64,000 nt of DNA from positions 248,001 to 312,000 of the forward strand of contig NZ_JACBOT010000024.1 of the NCBI RefSeq assembly GCF_021532275.1, in the 5' to 3' direction. The position numbers and the translations under genes were made by a program. The DNA is from Brevibacterium sp. UCMA 11754. Its GTDB lineage: Bacteria > Actinomycetota > Actinomycetes > Actinomycetales > Brevibacteriaceae. The notes below the pieces were generated by a model. The model was not told the DNA's origin. It saw only the letters and a program-made list of their open reading frames with translations, and ran no database searches. Positions 1 to 8,960 of this stretch are shown piece after piece; position 1 is the first letter of the stretch; each line of letters starts with the position of its first letter.

Positions 1-155
1 GCACGATGCTGCCGCTGCTGGCACCCACCGGTCAGGCCGTGTCCCAGGGACGCGGCCGCCCCGCCCAGACATTCACCCGCCGCGCAGAGATCGCCCTGCG
101 TCGCGATGCAGACATCGTGAGCCCGAGCACCGGCGCTGACGACGGTGGACTCTGA
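1..155 (+). CDS. C-terminal fragment of an unrecognised protein
   Basis: An open frame enters from the left edge (frame starting at base 3) and ends at the TGA at 153-155, giving about 50 residues. The tail is basic, with a GRGRPAQTF string followed by an Arg-rich helix-like stretch and a short acidic end. That string is reminiscent of the wing of some winged-helix regulators, but this is too little to assign a family. The stop lies 17 bases before the GTG start of the S4-domain gene, so the two may be co-transcribed. The true start is outside the window. Confidence 0.4.
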   Translation, partial: TMLPLLAPTGQAVSQGRGRPAQTFTRRAEIALRRDADIVSPSTGADDGGL

Positions 156-172
156 GGTAGTGGAGGCTGACT

Positions 173-589
173 GTGGAGATTGACCGCTCACCCGGCAAGC
201 ACGTTCGCGTGGACGTGTGGCTGTGGACGACAAGGATGTTCAAGACCCGAAACCTGGCTACTCAGGCCTGCCGTGGCGGTCATGTCCAAGTCGAGGGTCA
301 GCGTGTCAAGGCAGCGCAGAAGGTCTCCATCGGCCAAGAGGTGCGCGTACGCAAGGCCAGCACCGAGTTCATCTGGAAGATCACCGGCTTCGTACCCACA
401 CGTCCGCAGTCATCGATCGCCGTGCAGTGCTATGAGGATCTCACCCCGCCACCGGATCCTGCTCTGCGCGGATTCGTCCCTCGCAGAGACAAAGGCCTGG
501 GTCGGCCGACGAAGAAGGACCGCCGGGAGATGGAGAAGTTCCTGGGCGACATGGCCAAGCCTCGGAACCGAGATCGCCGAGACCCCTGA
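173..589 (+). CDS. S4-domain RNA-binding protein (Hsp15/HslR-like)
   Basis: A 138-residue basic protein with a GTG start. Residues about 12-60 (RVDVWLWTTRMFKTRNLAT, then GGHVQVEGQRV) form an S4 RNA-binding fold like that of the Hsp15/HslR family, which in other bacteria binds 50S subunits carrying nascent chains. The C-terminal third is strongly basic and likely disordered. The gene sits just after the truncated upstream frame, and the next gene is on the opposite strand. Length matches the family (about 130 residues). The RNA-binding call is firm; a heat-shock or ribosome-rescue role is inferred from the family only. Confidence 0.85.
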   Translation: MEIDRSPGKHVRVDVWLWTTRMFKTRNLATQACRGGHVQVEGQRVKAAQKVSIGQEVRVRKASTEFIWKITGFVPTRPQSSIAVQCYEDLTPPPDPALRGFVPRRDKGLGRPTKKDRREMEKFLGDMAKPRNRDRRDP

Positions 590-907
590 GATCCCTGAAG
601 CCGTCGCCGAGATCCCTGAAGCCTTCGCTGCAACTCCTCTCGTCTCGTCGCGGCTCCTGCCGTCGCAGCCGTCACTGCGACTGACGTCGTCGAGAGACGA
701 TCGCAGCCTCGAAAGCACACTCCCTGAAGTCGGCTCTCCATCCTGAGCTCTGCCCTCGACGCGAAGCTCTGCTCTCGGCGCGGAGCTCTGCCACGCGTTG
801 TCACAAGCCAGAGGCCGGTCCGTGGCCGGTCCGTGGCCGGTCGGAGGCCGGTCGGAGGCCGGTCCGTGGATGGTCGGAGGCCGCCTTGAAGCCGTCGCTG
901 CGGTGGG
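590..907. repeat. Gene-free convergent region with 11-bp tandem repeat
   Basis: This 318-bp region between convergent genes has no credible CDS. Bases 813-878 hold six copies of an 11-bp unit, consensus GGCCGGTCCGT or GGCCGGTCGGA, with one changed copy (starting GGAT). Further upstream are shorter direct repeats: GAGATCCCTGAAGCC twice near 588-625, and a repeated GCTCTGC motif near 745-792. The 11-bp period is not a multiple of three, so selection for coding is not the explanation. No clear terminator stem is seen. Confidence 0.7.
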
Positions 908-1786
908 TCAGTACATGATCGTGGCGAAGGTGCCGACCTGTTCGAAGCCGACACGTGTGTACATGCGCAGGGCCACCTCGTTGTAATCATTGGCGTAGAG
1001 GCTCACAGTGGAGTGCCCGGCCGCCCTGGTCTGCGCCACGACTGCCGCCATTCCTGCAGCACCCAGACCCTGCTGCCGTACGTCGGGATGGACCCAGACG
1101 CCCTGCACCTGAACGATGCTCGGTGCCCGGATGCCGATGTCTGCTTTGAACAGCACCTGCTCGGACTGATCCGTCGCAGGCCAGCGTCGCACCGGACCAC
1201 CTTGGGGCAGTGTGTCCGAGATGCGCGCGAAGCAGTTCTTACCCCTGATGATGTTGCGGACACGAGCCAGGTAGCTCGATTGGCCGCCTTCGATCGGAGA
1301 GAAGCCCACCTCGTTGGTGAACATGTCGACACTGGCTGAGAACACCGCGGGCAACTGTTCCACCGTGACCAGATGCACCGCCTCGTCGGGTTCGATGAAG
1401 GGGTCGGAGCTGATTGCCAGCAGCGGCTGCCGGTCACGGACGCCGCGGGGGCGTCCCCAGTTCAGGCGGCTGTGCAGATCGAGGATGATCTCACGGGAAC
1501 CGATGAGGGAGCAGGAGTAGCGCCCATCGGCATTGAGCTTCTGCGCCAGTGCCTGGTTCGTTCCCGGGGTCGCAGCCACGGGAATGATGTTGCCGCCCAC
1601 CCAGTAGGCTGCCACCGGCCGGTCGCCATCGAAGACACCCAGCAGCGAACCGGCGGGCGAGCCCATCTGCGCTGTCCCCGTGACTTCGAGCAGCGCGATG
1701 AGGTAGACGTTCTCACAAGGGTTGAGCGCGAGCAGACTCTTCAGCCAACCGGTGTGCTGATGTCCCAGACGAGCGACTCTCAGCAC
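908..1786 (-). CDS. GNAT-family N-acetyltransferase with DUF4081-like N-terminal domain
   Basis: 292 residues. The C-terminal third carries the GNAT acetyl-CoA loop (GVWVHPDVRQQGLGAAG), followed by the usual motif B (SLYANDYNEVALRMYTRVGF). The N-terminal about 130 residues match the DUF4081 region found in actinobacterial GNAT proteins. The substrate cannot be deduced. It lies 59 bp downstream of ispG on the same strand and may be its distal operon partner, a common neighbour arrangement in actinobacteria. Confidence 0.85.
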   Translation of the reverse strand: MLRVARLGHQHTGWLKSLLALNPCENVYLIALLEVTGTAQMGSPAGSLLGVFDGDRPVAAYWVGGNIIPVAATPGTNQALAQKLNADGRYSCSLIGSREIILDLHSRLNWGRPRGVRDRQPLLAISSDPFIEPDEAVHLVTVEQLPAVFSASVDMFTNEVGFSPIEGGQSSYLARVRNIIRGKNCFARISDTLPQGGPVRRWPATDQSEQVLFKADIGIRAPSIVQVQGVWVHPDVRQQGLGAAGMAAVVAQTRAAGHSTVSLYANDYNEVALRMYTRVGFEQVGTFATIMY

Positions 1787-1845
1787 GAGAGAGCCTCCTT
1801 GTTCTGATCCTCACACACCGGGCAGCTTTTCGGATAGGTCTGGTA

Positions 1846-2994
1846 TCAGCCGACGACGACGTCAGGAGATCCGGACGGGGCGTCGGACTCCGCTGCGATG
1901 CGGTTGGCCTCTTCGATGAGAGTCTCGACGATCAGGGCCTCGGGCACGGTCTTGATGACCTCGCCCTTGACGAAGATCTGGCCCTTGCCGTTGCCGCTGG
2001 CCACACCGAGGTCGGCTTCGCGTGCTTCGCCGGGACCGTTGACGACGCAGCCCATGACAGCGACTCGCAGAGGAACTTCCATGCCTTCGAGGCCAGCTGT
2101 GACCTTGTCCGCGAGGGTGTAGACGTCGACCTGGGCGCGTCCACAGGACGGGCACGAGACGATTTCGAGTTTGCGAGGTTTGAGGTTGAGGCTCTCCAGG
2201 ATCTGGTTGCCGACCTTGATCTCCTCCACTGGTGGCGCGGAGAGCGAGACGCGGATCGTGTCGCCGATGCCCTGCGACAGCAGTGAGCCGAAGGCTGTGG
2301 CGGATTTGATCGTGCCCTGGAAAGCAGGTCCGGCCTCGGTCACGCCCAGGTGCAGGGGCCAGTCACCGCGCTCGGCGAGCATCTCGTATGCGCGAACCAT
2401 GACCACAGGGTCGTTGTGCTTGACGGAGATCTTGAAGTCGTGGAAGTCGTGCTCTTCGAACAGGGATGCCTCCCACACAGCGGACTCGACGAGCGCCTCC
2501 GGAGTGGCCTTGCCATACTTCTCCATGATCCGCTTGTCCAAGGATCCGGCGTTGACACCGATCCGGATCGAGGTTCCGGCGTCACTTGCCGCCTTCGCGA
2601 TCTCCTTGACCTGGTCGTCGAACTTGCGGATGTTGCCGGGGTTGACGCGCACAGCGGCACAGCCGGCGTCGATCGCGGCGTAGACGTACTTCGGCTGGAA
2701 GTGGATGTCGGCGATGACCGGAATCTGCGACTTCTGCGCGATCGCCGGCAGTGCCGCAGCATCATCGGGCGACGGGCAGGCCACGCGCACGATGTCACAG
2801 CCCGAGGCGGTGAGCTCGGCGATCTGCTGCAGGGTGGCGTTGATGTCTGTGGTCTGAGTCGTCGTCATCGACTGGACGCTGACAGGGAAATCGGAACCGA
2901 CGCCGACCTTTCCGACCTGGATCTGTCTCGTCTTCCGTCGCGGCGAGAGCACAGGAGGTGGTGGAGCAGGCATTCCGAGGTTGACCGATGTCAC
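1846..2994 (-). CDS. ispG: 4-hydroxy-3-methylbut-2-en-1-yl diphosphate synthase (IspG/GcpE)
   Basis: 382 residues, normal length for the bacterial two-domain enzyme. It converts methylerythritol cyclodiphosphate to HMBPP in the MEP isoprenoid pathway using a 4Fe-4S cluster. The TIM-barrel signature region is present ([22 protein letters not shown]). The C-terminal cluster cysteines are seen in SCPSCGRAQ and [10 protein letters not shown]. It belongs with dxr and the site-2 protease gene on the same strand, although a serine hydrolase gene on the other strand separates them here. Confidence 0.97.
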   Translation of the reverse strand: MTSVNLGMPAPPPPVLSPRRKTRQIQVGKVGVGSDFPVSVQSMTTTQTTDINATLQQIAELTASGCDIVRVACPSPDDAAALPAIAQKSQIPVIADIHFQPKYVYAAIDAGCAAVRVNPGNIRKFDDQVKEIAKAASDAGTSIRIGVNAGSLDKRIMEKYGKATPEALVESAVWEASLFEEHDFHDFKISVKHNDPVVMVRAYEMLAERGDWPLHLGVTEAGPAFQGTIKSATAFGSLLSQGIGDTIRVSLSAPPVEEIKVGNQILESLNLKPRKLEIVSCPSCGRAQVDVYTLADKVTAGLEGMEVPLRVAVMGCVVNGPGEAREADLGVASGNGKGQIFVKGEVIKTVPEALIVETLIEEANRIAAESDAPSGSPDVVVG

Positions 2995-3181
2995 GAAGAC
3001 AATCCCTTCATTGACGACTAGTGACCAGACTGATCGTTCGAGTCAATCATATTGTAGGACTTCAAACCGTGTCCGGGCTCCTCGACCACGGTGTGGTCGC
3101 TCACCACAGCATCATTTCGCAGGTATTGTGAAGGAAACTTGCCGTCCGGTCAGTAGATCCGAGTAGATCCGAATAGAGGAG

Positions 3182-4636
3182 ATGTCTGTGAGCCGAGGAG
3201 CTTCCGTGCCGTTCACCCACCCCGATGTCCAGGCCATCGTCGGTCGCCTCGAGGCTGCAGCCGATGCCCTCGCAGAGCAGGGCGGAACACTCGCCTGGGG
3301 TGTCTTTCGCCGAGGCGAGACGGGGATAGCTGCCAAGGGCGACGTTCCGTACCGGATCGCGTCGATGACGAAGTCGTTCACGGCCGCCGCGACCGGTCTG
3401 CTCGCCGCCGATGGCCTGGATCTTGACAGCCCGCTGGACCGGATCATCCCCGAACTCGCAGGCACATCGATTGCCGACCGCACCTGTCGGCAGGCGCTGA
3501 CGATGGGCACCGGGTTCACGAAGGACGACCCGTGGGCCGATCGGGTGGAGGCGATGACGCGCACCGAACTCATCGACTACATCAAGCGCGGAGCCATCCC
3601 CATCGCTCCAGCCGACACCGGATACGAGTATTCCAACCTCGGCTACGCACTCCTCGGCCTCGTCACGGAGTCCGTGACCGGGAAGTCGTTCATCGAATTC
3701 GTCACCGCCGAGGTGCTGCATCCTTTCGGTCTCAGCCGCACCGGTTTCGACGTCGCCGACTTCCCAGACCTGATGTCCGGCATCCGCATCGACCGCAGCG
3801 GCGAGGGTCACCCGGCCGAACTCACCGGCCCAGGTGTCTTCTCCCCCATCGGCGGAGTCATCTCCACGGTCAACGACATCGGCACTTGGATGAATGCCCA
3901 TATGGACGCCCTGGATGACCTCGACGGCTATGCGCCAGGAGCACTGCCGCGGATCCTGACGGACAACCAGCAGTCGCACCGACTCGTCGAGGTGCAGAGA
4001 AGCGAGCACCATACCGAATCCGTGAACTACGGCTTCGGCCTGCAGCCCCGTCTCGACTCCCGCTTCGGTCGCGTCATCTGCCATTCCGGCGGCTACCCCG
4101 GGTACGGCTCGCACATGCGCTGGTTCCCGGACCTGGGACTGAGCATAGTCGTGTTCGGCAATACGACGTACTACCCGGCCGAAAGCACCGTCAGAGACGC
4201 CATCGACGCAGGGTGGGCCGCGGCCACCGGCGATCCCGGTCTGCGGCTGACACGCACCTCCACCTCGGTGCCGGCACCTCATCACCCAGTCGCACCCGAA
4301 CAGTCCGCGACCGTGCTGCGGGCAGCGAACCTGGTCATCGACTTCGACGAGAGCGTCGCCGACGAACTCTTCACCATCAACATGGACCTCGACGAGCCCC
4401 GTGCCGAACGGCGTGAACGATTCGACGCGTGGAGAGACGAGCTCCAGCTGACTCAGCCCTTCACACCTGACGATGTCACCATGACGACCCCGCTGAAGGG
4501 GACCGTGACGGTTCCTGACTCGCGGACCGGAGGCGAATCCGACTCGGCGAACACGCCTGCGACGAACACGACGGCGACGATCACGGTGAGCTTGGACCAC
4601 CTCGGCGAGGTGCAGACGATCTCGCTGAGCAGCTGA
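3182..4636 (+). CDS. Serine hydrolase of the class C beta-lactamase family
   Basis: 484 residues. The catalytic SxxK motif is SMTK at residues 61-64, the YxN motif is YSN at 150-152, and an HSGG box near residue 300 stands in for the KTG triad. These define the beta-lactamase/DD-peptidase fold (esterases, DD-aminopeptidases, AmpC relatives). There is no signal peptide, so a cytosolic esterase or peptidase is more likely than a periplasmic beta-lactamase. The ATG follows an AGAGGAG Shine-Dalgarno. It is transcribed divergently from ispG and converges on the rip1-like gene with a 21-bp gap, so it interrupts the usual dxr-rip1-ispG string. Confidence 0.85.
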   Translation: MSVSRGASVPFTHPDVQAIVGRLEAAADALAEQGGTLAWGVFRRGETGIAAKGDVPYRIASMTKSFTAAATGLLAADGLDLDSPLDRIIPELAGTSIADRTCRQALTMGTGFTKDDPWADRVEAMTRTELIDYIKRGAIPIAPADTGYEYSNLGYALLGLVTESVTGKSFIEFVTAEVLHPFGLSRTGFDVADFPDLMSGIRIDRSGEGHPAELTGPGVFSPIGGVISTVNDIGTWMNAHMDALDDLDGYAPGALPRILTDNQQSHRLVEVQRSEHHTESVNYGFGLQPRLDSRFGRVICHSGGYPGYGSHMRWFPDLGLSIVVFGNTTYYPAESTVRDAIDAGWAAATGDPGLRLTRTSTSVPAPHHPVAPEQSATVLRAANLVIDFDESVADELFTINMDLDEPRAERRERFDAWRDELQLTQPFTPDDVTMTTPLKGTVTVPDSRTGGESDSANTPATNTTATITVSLDHLGEVQTISLSS

Positions 4637-4657
4637 GGGTGCCTCTCCGGAGTCTAT

Positions 4658-6151
4658 CTACCCGGAGTTGAAGATCGCGTCGAGCGTGACGGGTTTGACG
4701 AGGTCGACGTAGACGAGCAGCGCCGTCATGCACAGCATCAGACCGATGACGACGTAGGTCAGGGGCAGCAGCCGGGCCGTGTCGAAGGGGCCGATCCTGC
4801 CGCGCCCGCGGATCTTGTTGATCTGCCGGCGGGCGCCCTCGTAGAGGCCCACTGCGATGTGTCCGCCGTCGAGCGGCAGCAGCGGGATCATGTTGAAGGC
4901 GAACAGGAAGATGTTGAGTGATCCCAACATGCCCAGCCCCACCTGAGCTTTGTCGACGATCTGGAGCTGGTCCGTCGACACGATCTCGCCGGCTATCCGA
5001 CCGACTCCGACCATCCCGACCAGCCCCTCGGCGTCACGTTCCTTCGAACCGGTGGCCACCTCGGCGATGTCGACGAGCTTGACCGGCAGGGTCACGATGG
5101 CGTGGAAGACGCCGCTGACCTGGTCCCAGACTGCACCGGGGAACTCGTTCAGCGGCAGCGCCTGACGCTCTTGGACGGGTCCCACGCCGAAGAACCCCTC
5201 GGTCACGGTCTGCGGTGTGCCGTCGGCGTTCATCACGGGCTGTCCGCTGTCATCGACGCGGGCCTGCTCATGGGCGATGATCGGGACGTTGACGTTCTGA
5301 GTGTGACCATCGCGGGTGAACTCCACGTCGACCCGCTGGCCGGCATGGTCCTTGATGACGCCGGAGAGTTCGTCCCAGCTGTCGGTGGAGACACCGGCGA
5401 CCGAGGTGATGTCATCGCCTGGTTTGATTCCGGCTTCCCATGCGGGGGTGAGCGGATCATCGTCCTGACAGCTCTTCTTCTGGTCCGCAGGACGCTCCGC
5501 TGCTTCAGAGGCGGGCACCGCGCATTCGACGACGGTCTGCACTGTGGTCGTCGGGGTCATGATACCGATGCCGATGAGTGAGATCGCCATGATGATGATC
5601 CCGAGAACGAGGTTGACCAGGGGGCCTGCGAACATCACGACGAGTCGTTTGGGCACGTTCAGGGCGTAGAAGGTCCGGTGCTCCTCTCCCGGTTCGATCT
5701 CCTGGTTCGAGAATTCCCGGGCATCGGCCATCGTGTTCTCGAACAGGCGTCCGCGCCGCTGCTTCCGTGGGCGGCTGGGAACATCGGTGGCGAGGTCGGT
5801 GTTGGCGATTCCTTCAGCCGCACCATCGCCGAGGTGGTCATCGCCGAGCGCGTCGTCAGCGTGCTGGGCAGCGGCGTCTGAGGTCGAGCCGGCCCGGCGC
5901 GTCGTCGCCTTGAGCGGGGGGTACATTCCCGGCATGGCGATGAATCCGCCCAAAGGAAGTGCCTTGATGCCGTATTCCGTCTCGCCGCGGCGGAAGGAGA
6001 AGACCGTTGGGCCGAAGCCGACCATGTAATGGGTGACCTTGACTCCGAACTTCTTCGCCGGTGTCAGGTGGCCGAGCTCGTGGAGTCCGATCGAGATCGA
6101 GATCCCGATCAGGAACAGGACGATGCCGATGATGTAGAGGACGACTGTCAT
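4658..6151 (-). CDS. Site-2 intramembrane zinc metalloprotease (M50, RseP/Rip1-like)
   Basis: 497 residues. The zinc motif HELGH is at 24-28 inside the first membrane segment, and the second metal site is the LPLDGG motif near residue 440. Central PDZ-like sequence (PAWEAGIKPGDDITSVAG) lies between the membrane halves. A charged 60-70-residue cytosolic insertion (about 85-150) precedes the second membrane segment. Homologues cleave anti-sigma factors and other membrane proteins (Rip1 in mycobacteria). It follows dxr with a 1-bp gap, so the two are almost certainly translationally coupled. Confidence 0.93.
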   Translation of the reverse strand: MTVVLYIIGIVLFLIGISISIGLHELGHLTPAKKFGVKVTHYMVGFGPTVFSFRRGETEYGIKALPLGGFIAMPGMYPPLKATTRRAGSTSDAAAQHADDALGDDHLGDGAAEGIANTDLATDVPSRPRKQRRGRLFENTMADAREFSNQEIEPGEEHRTFYALNVPKRLVVMFAGPLVNLVLGIIIMAISLIGIGIMTPTTTVQTVVECAVPASEAAERPADQKKSCQDDDPLTPAWEAGIKPGDDITSVAGVSTDSWDELSGVIKDHAGQRVDVEFTRDGHTQNVNVPIIAHEQARVDDSGQPVMNADGTPQTVTEGFFGVGPVQERQALPLNEFPGAVWDQVSGVFHAIVTLPVKLVDIAEVATGSKERDAEGLVGMVGVGRIAGEIVSTDQLQIVDKAQVGLGMLGSLNIFLFAFNMIPLLPLDGGHIAVGLYEGARRQINKIRGRGRIGPFDTARLLPLTYVVIGLMLCMTALLVYVDLVKPVTLDAIFNSG

Positions 6152-6152
6152 A

Positions 6153-7394
6153 TCAGGAGCCGCCGAGGGTCTTGCCGTGTGCGGACGCGGTCTGGGATCT
6201 CAGGTCCTGGCGGGCGAACTCGCGAGCCCAGGCGTCGGCGGCGAGGACGGTCTCGACCGTATGCTCGGCGAAGGGTTCGTGGGCCTGCAGCGCCCGTTCG
6301 ATTCCCTGGTCGATTCCGGTGAATGGGATCTCACCGCCGACGAAGGCCTCGACGAGGACCTCGTTGGCGGCATTGAACACCGCGGGGAAGCTCTTTCGCT
6401 TCCGTCCTGCTTCAACGGCCAGGCCCAGTGCCGGGAAGGCGATGTGGTTGACGGGTTCGAAGGACCAGTGCATCGGCTGTCCCCAGTTGTTGGCCACCGC
6501 CCCGGATGCCAGCCGCCGAGTCTGACCGTCACTCTGAGTGCCGAGGGCATAGGCGATGGGCAGGCGCATGTCCGGCGGGGAGATCTGCGCAATCGTCGAG
6601 GCGTCGCTGAACTCGACCATCGAGTGGATCTGGGACTGCGGGTGGACGACGACTTCGATGTGGTCGAAGTCGATGTCGAAGAGCAGATGGGCCTCGATGA
6701 CTTCAAGGCCCTTGTTGACCAGGGTCGCGGAGTTGATGGTGATCATCGATCCCATCGACCAGGTGGGGTGTTTGAGTGCCTGAGCCGGGGTGACACGGCG
6801 CAGCGCATCGCGGGTCATGCCGCGGAACGGTCCGCCGGAGGCTGTGATGACGAGCTTGCTCACCTCGCCGTGGGTGCCCGAGCGCAGGGCCTGGGCGATC
6901 GCGGAGTGCTCACTGTCGACGGGGATCAGGGCGGCTCCGGTGCGGGCCGCAGCATCGAGGACGATCGAGCCGCCGATGATGAGAGATTCCTTGTTCGCCA
7001 GCGCGACGTCGGTGCCGCGCTCGAGCGCGGCCAGGGTCGCACCGAGTCCGGCGGCTCCGGTCACCGCGTTGAGGACGATGTCGGCAGCTGCCCCGGCGAC
7101 CACCTCGGCGGCATCGGGGCCCACGTGGATCTCACGGACGGGATCACTGATCCCGCGTTCACCTGCGGCCTCCTCCAGGCGCTGCCGGATCTCACTCGTG
7201 CCGCCCTCGGGTGGGCTGGTGAGACCGATGACAGGGACCGAGAAATCGAGAGCTTGGACGACCAGCGCATCGAGTTGGGTTCCGGCAGCGAGCCCGATGA
7301 CCTCGAAGTCCGCTGCGTTCTCTGTCAGGACGTCGAGGGCCTGGGTGCCGACCGAACCGGTCGAGCCGACTACAATGATTCTACGTTTGCTCAC
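6153..7394 (-). CDS. dxr: 1-deoxy-D-xylulose-5-phosphate reductoisomerase
   Basis: About 413 residues from the GTG at 7394; a TTG at 7412 would add six residues. The N-terminal NADPH-binding motif is GSTGSVGTQALDV. The metal/substrate region PVDSEHSAI and the ALANKESLI motif are intact. It makes methylerythritol phosphate, the first committed MEP-pathway intermediate. The GTG was preferred because the protein then starts VSKRRIIVVGSTGS, as homologues do. It is first in the dxr-rip1 pair and divergent from the acyl-CoA dehydrogenase gene. Confidence 0.96.
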   Translation of the reverse strand: MSKRRIIVVGSTGSVGTQALDVLTENAADFEVIGLAAGTQLDALVVQALDFSVPVIGLTSPPEGGTSEIRQRLEEAAGERGISDPVREIHVGPDAAEVVAGAAADIVLNAVTGAAGLGATLAALERGTDVALANKESLIIGGSIVLDAAARTGAALIPVDSEHSAIAQALRSGTHGEVSKLVITASGGPFRGMTRDALRRVTPAQALKHPTWSMGSMITINSATLVNKGLEVIEAHLLFDIDFDHIEVVVHPQSQIHSMVEFSDASTIAQISPPDMRLPIAYALGTQSDGQTRRLASGAVANNWGQPMHWSFEPVNHIAFPALGLAVEAGRKRKSFPAVFNAANEVLVEAFVGGEIPFTGIDQGIERALQAHEPFAEHTVETVLAADAWAREFARQDLRSQTASAHGKTLGGS

Positions 7395-7493
7395 GCCTAC
7401 CGATAATGCCAAAGTTCTCTGGGAAATGACTCGACATCGGCGTCATCGGCGACGTGAGATATGCAATGCGAATCAATGGCGAGAGAGGTTTTT

Positions 7494-8693
7494 ATGAGTG
7501 CAACGCTGAGCCCCGACGACATTCTGGGATTGGATTCGGTCTTCGAGGAAGATGACCTCGAGTTCGCGTCGATCGTGAAGAAATGGCTTGATGAGAACGT
7601 TCGCGACAAGATCGGCGACTACTTCCTCGACGCCACGATTCCTGCCCGAGAGCTCGCGGAAGGACTCGGCGAACTCGGCCTCCTCGGCATGCACCTCGAT
7701 GGCTACGGCTGCGGCGGATCCACCGCCACCCAGTACGGTCTGGCCTGCCGGGAGCTCGAAGCCGTGGACTCGGGTCTGCGCTCGCTCGTATCGGTCCAGG
7801 GATCACTGGCCATGTTCGCCATCCACCACTTCGGCTCCGAGGCGCAGAAGAAAGAATGGCTGCCGAAGATGGCGGCAGGCAAGGCCATCGGCTGCTTCGG
7901 TCTGACCGAACCGGATGTCGGCTCCGACCCCTCGGGCATGAAGACGACCGCGAAGAAGGACGGATCTGACTGGATCCTCAACGGCGCGAAGATGTGGATC
8001 ACGAACTCCCCCGTCTCCGATGTCATGGTCGTCTGGGCCAAGACCGAGGAAACCGATTCCAAGGGCAAGCCCGTCGTCCGAGGATTCGTCGTCCCCAGCG
8101 ACACCGAGGGCGTCCAGACGCCAGAGATCCACCGCAAGATCTCACTGCGTGCCTCGATCACCGGCGAGATCGTCCTCGACAACGTGCGCCTGCCCGAAGA
8201 CGCCATGCTGCCCAAGGCCAAGGGTCTGAAAGGTCCGCTGTCGTGCCTGTCCGAGGCCCGCTACGGAATCGTCTTCGGCGTCACCGGCGCTGCCCGGGAC
8301 GCACTGCAGTCCGCGCTGGAATACACCGGGACCCGCATTCAGTTCGACCGTCCGCTGTCTTCGTTCCAGATCAGCCAGCAGAAGCTCGCGAAGGCCTTCG
8401 GCCAGTACTCGCAGATCACCCTGCTCGCTGCTCATCTGGGCAAGCTCAAGGACTCGGAGAAGGGCGTGCGTCCCGAGCAGATCAGCCTGGGCAAGATGGT
8501 CAACGTCGACTCCGCGATGAACGTGTGCCGTGATCTGCGCGCACTCTTCGGCGGTTCGGGTATCACAAGCGAATACCCACCGCTGCGCCACGCCGTGAAC
8601 CTCGAGACCGTGCTCACCTATGAGGGCACCCACGAGGTCCACCAGCTCACGCTGGGCCGCAGCCTCACCGGAATCAACGCCTTCGCCAACTGA
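7494..8693 (+). CDS. Acyl-CoA dehydrogenase, glutaryl-CoA dehydrogenase-like
   Basis: 399 residues. FAD-binding and active-site signatures are present: CFGLTEPDVGSDPSGM, KMWITNSP, and the C-terminal YEGTHEVHQLTLGR, whose Glu is the catalytic base position in glutaryl-CoA dehydrogenases. The SEARYGI segment also fits that branch, which converts glutaryl-CoA to crotonyl-CoA in lysine/tryptophan catabolism. The start at 7494 is preferred over the upstream ATG at 7461 because of the GAGAGG ribosome site at about 7482-7487. No partner genes for glutarate catabolism are adjacent, so the exact substrate is inferred. Confidence 0.9.
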   Translation: MSATLSPDDILGLDSVFEEDDLEFASIVKKWLDENVRDKIGDYFLDATIPARELAEGLGELGLLGMHLDGYGCGGSTATQYGLACRELEAVDSGLRSLVSVQGSLAMFAIHHFGSEAQKKEWLPKMAAGKAIGCFGLTEPDVGSDPSGMKTTAKKDGSDWILNGAKMWITNSPVSDVMVVWAKTEETDSKGKPVVRGFVVPSDTEGVQTPEIHRKISLRASITGEIVLDNVRLPEDAMLPKAKGLKGPLSCLSEARYGIVFGVTGAARDALQSALEYTGTRIQFDRPLSSFQISQQKLAKAFGQYSQITLLAAHLGKLKDSEKGVRPEQISLGKMVNVDSAMNVCRDLRALFGGSGITSEYPPLRHAVNLETVLTYEGTHEVHQLTLGRSLTGINAFAN

Positions 8694-8960
8694 CGCTCAA
8701 GCGCTGGGCGCTGGTGCACCAGCGGGTGCGGCAGCGGCAGCACCAGCGCCAGCAGCTGCAGCTGCAGCTACGACCGCGCCGCGCTTGCTCTTAGCGATGA
8801 AACAGCAACCGCTTGCCGGAAGTGTGTACGTACAGCACAAATGCTGTACTCCCTCTTTGGCAAGCGGTTGTCGTCGTTGCGCGGGCGCTACTGCCGGGCG
8901 TCAGGCGTCGGGCATTACTGTGAGGCGTCGTTGCGCGGGTACAACTGTCGGGCGCAAGTG
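8694..8960. repeat. Intergenic low-complexity tract, nested palindrome and direct repeat
   Basis: This region lies between convergent genes. Bases about 8700-8775 are a GCAGC/CCAGC-rich low-complexity tract. A perfect 12-bp outer stem (CAACCGCTTGCC at 8806-8817, its complement at 8859-8870) encloses a perfect 8-bp inner stem (GTACAGCA at 8830-8837, complement at 8842-8849) with a CAAA loop. Downstream, TCGTTGCGCGGG occurs twice, 55 bp apart (8874 and 8929). It could act as a bidirectional terminator, but no U-tract follows. A small mobile or REP-like repeat is an alternative. Confidence 0.7.

Noticed and set aside
590..907. CRISPR-like array
   Set aside because: Units are 11 bp, contiguous and without spacers, so it is a plain tandem repeat.
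3101..4600. 499-residue minus-strand open frame
   Set aside because: Antisense to the serine hydrolase; no family resemblance.
6177..7406. 409-residue plus-strand open frame
   Set aside because: Exact antisense of dxr, which has clear conserved motifs.
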